Assembly: GCA_024279045.1 (NCBI GenBank)
Contig: JAJRRZ010000176.1
Coordinates: 1-25,880 of the forward strand
Length of the DNA: 25,880 nt
From: Alphaproteobacteria bacterium
GTDB lineage: Bacteria > Pseudomonadota > Alphaproteobacteria > Rhizobiales > Aestuariivirgaceae
Direction: 5' to 3'
The notes under the pieces are model-generated. The model did not search any database. It saw only the letters and a list, made by a program, of their open reading frames with translations, and was not told the origin of the DNA. Positions 21,076-25,880 of the stretch are shown here, piece by piece. Position 1 is the first letter of the stretch. Each line of letters starts with the position of its first letter. The position numbers and the translations under genes were made by a program.

Positions 21076-24000
21076 ATGCCGAGCAACGGCAAGATGCCTC
21101 CCCCCACCACCACACGGCAAGCGCCGGCGGAACTGCTGGCAGCGCTGCAGGAGCGGTTGTTCGCCGAAGCGGCGGAAGAAGATCTCGCCCTGCTGAACGC
21201 CCCGGCACGGCGCTGGCTGGCCGAACAGGCGCTGCAACTGCTTCAGAAGCGCTTGCCAGGGCGGGCAAAGGTGCATGTGCGCCGCCTGACCCGTGGTCAT
21301 GCGTCAGCCGGTCTGGCCGGGCAGACGGCGCTGCTGACGCTCAACGACGACATGCCGTTCCTGGTGGATTCGCTGCTCAACCATCTCGGTGCGCGGGGCA
21401 TCGGCGTGCGGCTGCTGCTGCATCCCATTCTGCATGTGCTGCGCGACATCCACGGTGAATTGCTAAGCATCGAGCGGCGCGCGCAACTGGCGGAACGGGC
21501 GCAGGCGCGGGCGGAGAGTCTGATTGTGCTGCTGGTGGATCCGCTGACGGAGCAACAGGCGCGCGTGCTGAAAGCCGAGGTGCGCGACATCCTCGCCGAG
21601 GTGCACGACGTGGTGCTGGACTGGCCCGCCATGCGCCAGCGGCTGGAGCACATGATCGACGTCTGGCAGGAACTGCCGCCGCCGGTGCCGGTGTCGGAAC
21701 TGACGGAGATGCTGGCCTTCCTGCAATGGCTGGCGGAGGAGCATTTCGTGTTTCTCGGCGCGCGGATGCTGAAGCGCGGCGAGGATAGTGTGTTGCAGCC
21801 CGACGGGGCGGGGCTGGGGCTGTTGCGCAAGCAGGCGCTGGACGAGCTTTCCGGTGCGCCATGTCCGGACTGCGCCTGCCTAACGCCATGCCTGCCGGCG
21901 GGGGCGGACACGCCGCTGCTGATTACCAAGTCGGCGGCCATCTCGCGGGTGCACCGGCGCGCGCCGATGGATCTGATCATCGTGCGGCGCCACGATGTGG
22001 CCGGGCGGGAAGTGGGCGAATTGCGCCTGCTGGGGCTGTTTACTGCCGGGGCCTACGTGCGCGCCGCGCAGGACATTCCGCTGCTGCGCCGCAAGGTGAT
22101 GCGGGCAATGCGCCATTCCGGGGTGATGCCGGGTAGCCATCGCGGCAAGGCGCTGCTGAACATCCTGGAGACGTTTCCGCGCGATGACCTGTTCGAGCTG
22201 GATGCGCAGGCGCTGGCGGAGCTGGCGCTGGAAGTGCTGCGCGTGCAGGAGCGCCCACGCCCGCGGCTGTTGTTGTGGCGCGGCTGTTCGCCGTTGTTCG
22301 TTTCCGCCTTTGCCTTCATCCCGCGCGAGCGTTTCAGCTCGCAACTGCGCGAGCAGGTGGGCGAACTGCTGGAAACGGCGCTGGGCGCGCGGGTGGTGAG
22401 CTTCACGCCCACCTTTGGCGAGCATGCGCAGGTGCGGGTGCACTTCCGCCTGCAACTGCTGCAACCGGACAGCTGGGTGGATGTGGATGCGCAGCGGCTG
22501 AACACGCAATTGCTGGATATCGTGCGCACGTGGGAGGAGCGCCTGCTGGCCGACATGCAGTCTGCCCTTGGCGCGCAGCGGGCGGAACAGCTCTGGCCGC
22601 TGTATCGCGATGCCTTCTCGGAGGGTTACAAGGAGGCCTTCAGCCCGCGCACGGCGCTGCGCGATATCGACATGCTGGAAGGGCTGCAAGGCAGCCAGCG
22701 GGTGGCGGTGGCGCTGTATCGCGCGCATGGCGATGATGCCGGGACGGTGCGGCTGAAGCTGTATCACTTCGACGAGGCGGTGGCGCTTTCCGCACGCGTG
22801 CCGGTGCTGGCCAACATGGGGCTGCACGCGGTGGAGGAGCGCACCTTCACCATCCAGCGCGGCAGCCACGACGAAGAACGGCGCGCGGTGTTCGTGCACG
22901 AAATGCTGCTGCGCCCCGCCGATGATGCGCCGCTGGAGCTGGAGAAGGTCGGTGCGCTGCTGGAGGAAGGCTTTCTGGCGGTGTGGAACGGGCGCGCCGA
23001 TGATGACCGCTTCAATGCGCTGATCATTGCCGCCGGGCTGAACTGGCGCGAGGTGATGGTGCTGCGCGCGGTGGGCCGTTGGCTGCGCCAGGCAGGCGCG
23101 CACTACACGCTGGGCTACATGGCCGACACACTGCGCCGCCATGCGTCGCTGGCGCGCAGGCTGGTGGAGATGTTCAAGGCGCTGTTCGCGCCGGGGCGCA
23201 ATGGCGCGAAATCGCGGCGCAAGCGGGCGCAGGCCCTGTGGCGGGAAGTGCTGACCGCGCTGGCGAAGGTGCCATCGCTGGACGAAGACCGCATCCTGCG
23301 CATGTTCGGGCAGGTGCTGCTGGCCATGACGCGCACCAACTTCTGGCAGCCGGAGACGCTGGCAGAGGGGGAGAGGCGGCCCTTTGTCTTCAAGCTGGCC
23401 ACGCAACGGCTGGATTTCGTGCCGGAGCCGAAGCCATGGGCGGAGGTGTTCGTGCACGATCCTGCGCTGGAGGCGGTGCACCTGCGCGGCGGGCCGATTG
23501 CGCGCGGCGGCATTCGCTTCTCCGACCGGCCTCAGGACTTCCGCACCGAGATCCTTGGCCTGATGAAGGCACAGACGGTGAAGAACGCGGTCATCGTGCC
23601 GGTGGGCGCGAAGGGTGGCTTCGTGGTGCGCCGCGCTGCGGCGGATCGCGCGGCGCTGAAGGCGCAGGGCGAGGCGGCCTACCGACGCTTCATCGGCGCG
23701 CTGCTGGACATCACCGACAACATCGTCGAGGGGCGCGTGCAACCGCCGCAAAAGGTGGTGCGGCTGGATGGCGATGATCCTTACCTGGTGGTGGCGGCAG
23801 ACAAGGGCACGGCGACCTTTTCCGACACCGCCAACGCGCTGGCCCGCGCGCGCGGCTTCTGGCTGGACGACGCCTTCGCCTCCGGCGGCTCCGCCGGATA
23901 CGATCACAAGAAGATGGGCATCACCGCGCGCGGTGCGTGGGTGTGCGTGCGTCAGCATTTCCGGGAGATGGATATCGACATCGACAAGCATTCCATCTCT

Positions 24001-25880
24001 GTCATCGGCGTGGGCGACATGTCCGGCGACGTGTTCGGCAATGGCATGCTCATCCAGCCCAATATCCGCCTGCTGGCAGCATTTGATCATCGCGACATCT
24101 TCATCGACCCGGACCCGGACATCGAAGCCGCCCATGCGGAGCGCAAGCGCCTGTTCGGGCTGGCGCGTTCCAGTTGGCAGGACTACGACCGCGCGAAGAT
24201 TTCCGAAGGTGGCGGCGTGTTCTCGCGCAAGGCGAAGTCCATCCCCCTGACGCCGCAAATAAAGGCACTGCTGGATGTGCAGGCCGATGCCCTGACGCCG
24301 AACGAGTTGATCCGCGCCATTCTGAAGATGCAGGCCGATCTGCTGTTCTTCGGCGGTATCGGCACCTTCGTGCGTGCCGCGCGGGAGCGCGATGCGGATG
24401 TGGGCGATCCGGCCAATGACGCCATTCGCATCAGCGCGGAGGAATTGCGGGTGAAGGTGGTGGGCGAGGGCGCGAACCTGGGCATGACGCAGAAGGCGCG
24501 CATTGCCTTCGCGTTGGCCGGCGGGCGGGTGAACATGGACGCCATCGACAATTCCGCCGGAGTGAACACCTCCGATGTGGAGGTGAACATCAAGATCGCC
24601 CTGGCCGGTGCACTGCATGATGGCCGGTTGACGCGCCCGGCGCGCGATGCGCTGCTGGTGGCGATGGAAGAGGACGTGGCGGGCATCGTGCTGGGCAACA
24701 ACCATGCGCAGCATGTGTGCATTTCCACCAGTGTGGCGCAGGGCGCGCGCGAGGCGCAGGAGTTGCAGCGGCTGATGCAGGCGCTGGAGCGGCGTGGTGT
24801 GCTGAACCGGCAACTGGAGGATCTGCCGGATGATGGTGGAATGCAGGCGCGGCTGGATGCCGGGCAGGGTCTGAGCAGACCGGAAACGGCGGTGCTGATG
24901 TCGTGGGCGAAGATCGTGCTGTTCGATGATCTGCTGGACTGCGGCGTGGTGGACGATGCCGGGCTGGATGGCTGGCTGCGCGGCTATTTTCCGCCGCGCA
25001 TGGTGGAGGAGTTCGGCGCGGATATCGCCCACCATGCGCTGCGCCGCGAGATCATCGCCAACCGGCTGGGCAACGCCATGATCAACCTCGGTGGCCCGGC
25101 TTTCGTTACGCGGCTGGTGGAAGAAACCGGGCGCAGCGTGCGTGATGTTGCCACGGCTTTCGCGGTGGCGGTGGAGCTGTTCGACCTGATGGCCCTGGGG
25201 CACGCAGTGGAAACGCTCAATGCGCGCCTGAAGGGAGCAGATCAACTGCGCCTGCGGATCAACCTGCAACACGCGCTGCGCCGCGCCTGCCTGTGGCTGC
25301 TGCGCCATGACGCGCTGGAGGAGGATATTGCCGCCCTGCTGCAGCGGTATCAGCCGGTCATCGGCTGGCTTGACGGCGCGCTGGGCAAGGTGGCCACCAC
25401 GCACGCGCGGCAACGGCTGCGCATCCGGCGGGAAGAGTTTCGCGGCATGGGGCTGCCGGAAAAGCTGGCGCGGCGGCTGGCGCGCCTGCCTTACCTGCTG
25501 CGTGGGCTGGATATTGCCCTGGCGCATCGGCGGGTGGGGGGCGAGCTGGCGCGGGTGGCGAAGGTGTATTTCCGCGTCGGCCAGAAGTTGCGGCTGAGCG
25601 CGGTGATCATGGCGGCGCGGCGGTTGCAACTGGCCACCCATGATGAGCGGCTGGCGGCCACGCGGCTGGTGGACAGGCTCACCACGCTGCATGTGCGGCT
25701 GACGGTGGCGGCCTGCGCCAGTGGGACGGAGGACGCCAGCGTGGCGGTGGACGAGTGGATGGATGCCCACGCCGGCGCCTGGGCGCGGGTGCGGCCCATG
25801 CTGGAAGAGTTGCTAACGGGGGCGTCTTCGCTGGCCAAGCTGGCGCTGGCGACGAGTCTTTACGAAGAGCTGGTGGCGGC
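21076..25880 (+). CDS. gdhB: NAD-specific glutamate dehydrogenase, large (~180 kDa) type, 3' end cut by window
   Basis: The frame is open from ATG 21076 to the window end: 1601 residues with no stop. The family is usually about 1570-1620 residues long, so only a few codons are missing. The N-terminal half has regulatory ACT-like regions (DDMPFLVDSLLNHLGARGIG near residue 95). The catalytic core includes RGGIARGGIRFSDRPQDFR-type sequence (here GGPIARGGIRFSDRPQDFR, S816 onward), KAQTVKNAVIVPVGAKGGF around 830-850, SVIGVGDMSGDVFGNGML and VVGEGANLG. It oxidises glutamate to 2-oxoglutarate with NAD+, mainly for amino-acid catabolism. The ribosome site GAGG is 7 bases upstream. The symbol follows common use for this class. 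The palindromic element just upstream may affect its expression. Confidence 0.93.
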   Translation, partial: MPSNGKMPPPTTTRQAPAELLAALQERLFAEAAEEDLALLNAPARRWLAEQALQLLQKRLPGRAKVHVRRLTRGHASAGLAGQTALLTLNDDMPFLVDSLLNHLGARGIGVRLLLHPILHVLRDIHGELLSIERRAQLAERAQARAESLIVLLVDPLTEQQARVLKAEVRDILAEVHDVVLDWPAMRQRLEHMIDVWQELPPPVPVSELTEMLAFLQWLAEEHFVFLGARMLKRGEDSVLQPDGAGLGLLRKQALDELSGAPCPDCACLTPCLPAGADTPLLITKSAAISRVHRRAPMDLIIVRRHDVAGREVGELRLLGLFTAGAYVRAAQDIPLLRRKVMRAMRHSGVMPGSHRGKALLNILETFPRDDLFELDAQALAELALEVLRVQERPRPRLLLWRGCSPLFVSAFAFIPRERFSSQLREQVGELLETALGARVVSFTPTFGEHAQVRVHFRLQLLQPDSWVDVDAQRLNTQLLDIVRTWEERLLADMQSALGAQRAEQLWPLYRDAFSEGYKEAFSPRTALRDIDMLEGLQGSQRVAVALYRAHGDDAGTVRLKLYHFDEAVALSARVPVLANMGLHAVEERTFTIQRGSHDEERRAVFVHEMLLRPADDAPLELEKVGALLEEGFLAVWNGRADDDRFNALIIAAGLNWREVMVLRAVGRWLRQAGAHYTLGYMADTLRRHASLARRLVEMFKALFAPGRNGAKSRRKRAQALWREVLTALAKVPSLDEDRILRMFGQVLLAMTRTNFWQPETLAEGERRPFVFKLATQRLDFVPEPKPWAEVFVHDPALEAVHLRGGPIARGGIRFSDRPQDFRTEILGLMKAQTVKNAVIVPVGAKGGFVVRRAAADRAALKAQGEAAYRRFIGALLDITDNIVEGRVQPPQKVVRLDGDDPYLVVAADKGTATFSDTANALARARGFWLDDAFASGGSAGYDHKKMGITARGAWVCVRQHFREMDIDIDKHSISVIGVGDMSGDVFGNGMLIQPNIRLLAAFDHRDIFIDPDPDIEAAHAERKRLFGLARSSWQDYDRAKISEGGGVFSRKAKSIPLTPQIKALLDVQADALTPNELIRAILKMQADLLFFGGIGTFVRAARERDADVGDPANDAIRISAEELRVKVVGEGANLGMTQKARIAFALAGGRVNMDAIDNSAGVNTSDVEVNIKIALAGALHDGRLTRPARDALLVAMEEDVAGIVLGNNHAQHVCISTSVAQGAREAQELQRLMQALERRGVLNRQLEDLPDDGGMQARLDAGQGLSRPETAVLMSWAKIVLFDDLLDCGVVDDAGLDGWLRGYFPPRMVEEFGADIAHHALRREIIANRLGNAMINLGGPAFVTRLVEETGRSVRDVATAFAVAVELFDLMALGHAVETLNARLKGADQLRLRINLQHALRRACLWLLRHDALEEDIAALLQRYQPVIGWLDGALGKVATTHARQRLRIRREEFRGMGLPEKLARRLARLPYLLRGLDIALAHRRVGGELARVAKVYFRVGQKLRLSAVIMAARRLQLATHDERLAATRLVDRLTTLHVRLTVAACASGTEDASVAVDEWMDAHAGAWARVRPMLEELLTGASSLAKLALATSLYEELVA

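Noticed and set aside
21880..25770. 1296-residue open frame on the minus strand
   Set aside because: It lies wholly antisense to the glutamate dehydrogenase gene and is rich in His/Gln/Arg, as expected for the reverse frame of GC-rich coding DNA. It has no recognisable domain or ribosome site.

Overview
The window is GC-rich, densely coded chromosomal DNA that reads as an alphaproteobacterium. The evidence is an Irr-type Fur-family regulator, the DUF4164-ZapA pair, a very large NAD-type glutamate dehydrogenase, the lgt - NDUFAF7/MidA methyltransferase - pgeF cluster next to ubiK, and two CtrA-like half-sites. I cannot place it below class. No rRNA, tRNA, CRISPR array, phage gene or intact transposase gene was found.

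Left part (1-5300): the first 80 residues of a transhydrogenase alpha subunit (pntA) run off the left edge. Next come a rhodanese-less ThiI, a divergent 60-residue zinc-ribbon protein with its own terminator, an outer-membrane beta-barrel, the cell-division pair DUF4164/ZapA, and a 3-hydroxybutyryl-CoA dehydrogenase. Middle (5330-13000): a three-module LplT-PlsC-acyl-ACP synthetase fusion for phospholipid repair, a cold-shock protein with a hairpin-rich leader, a lipoprotein carrying only the Poly_export domain, irr with a Fur-like box on its presumed promoter, and a two-component sodium/solute symporter (small DUF4212 subunit plus large subunit).

Right part (13150-25880): an anchored SleB-type cell-wall hydrolase, trmB, an L,D-transpeptidase, and the minus-strand cluster lgt - MidA-like - pgeF - lipoprotein. 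After these come ubiK, exodeoxyribonuclease III and an almost complete NAD-glutamate dehydrogenase cut by the right edge. Much of the window concerns the cell envelope (lipoprotein maturation, peptidoglycan editing and cross-linking, phospholipid re-acylation, outer-membrane protein). Other genes serve tRNA modification and central redox metabolism.

The most unusual structure is a pair of imperfect palindromes on either side of the exodeoxyribonuclease III gene: 69 bp at 19781-19849 and 163 bp at 20857-21019. Their terminal 14-mers match at 12 of 14 positions, so they look like related miniature transposable elements. One begins inside the ubiK stop codon; the other lies 56 bp before the glutamate dehydrogenase start. 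No undescribed multi-gene system is evident; the rest is largely housekeeping with some odd details.
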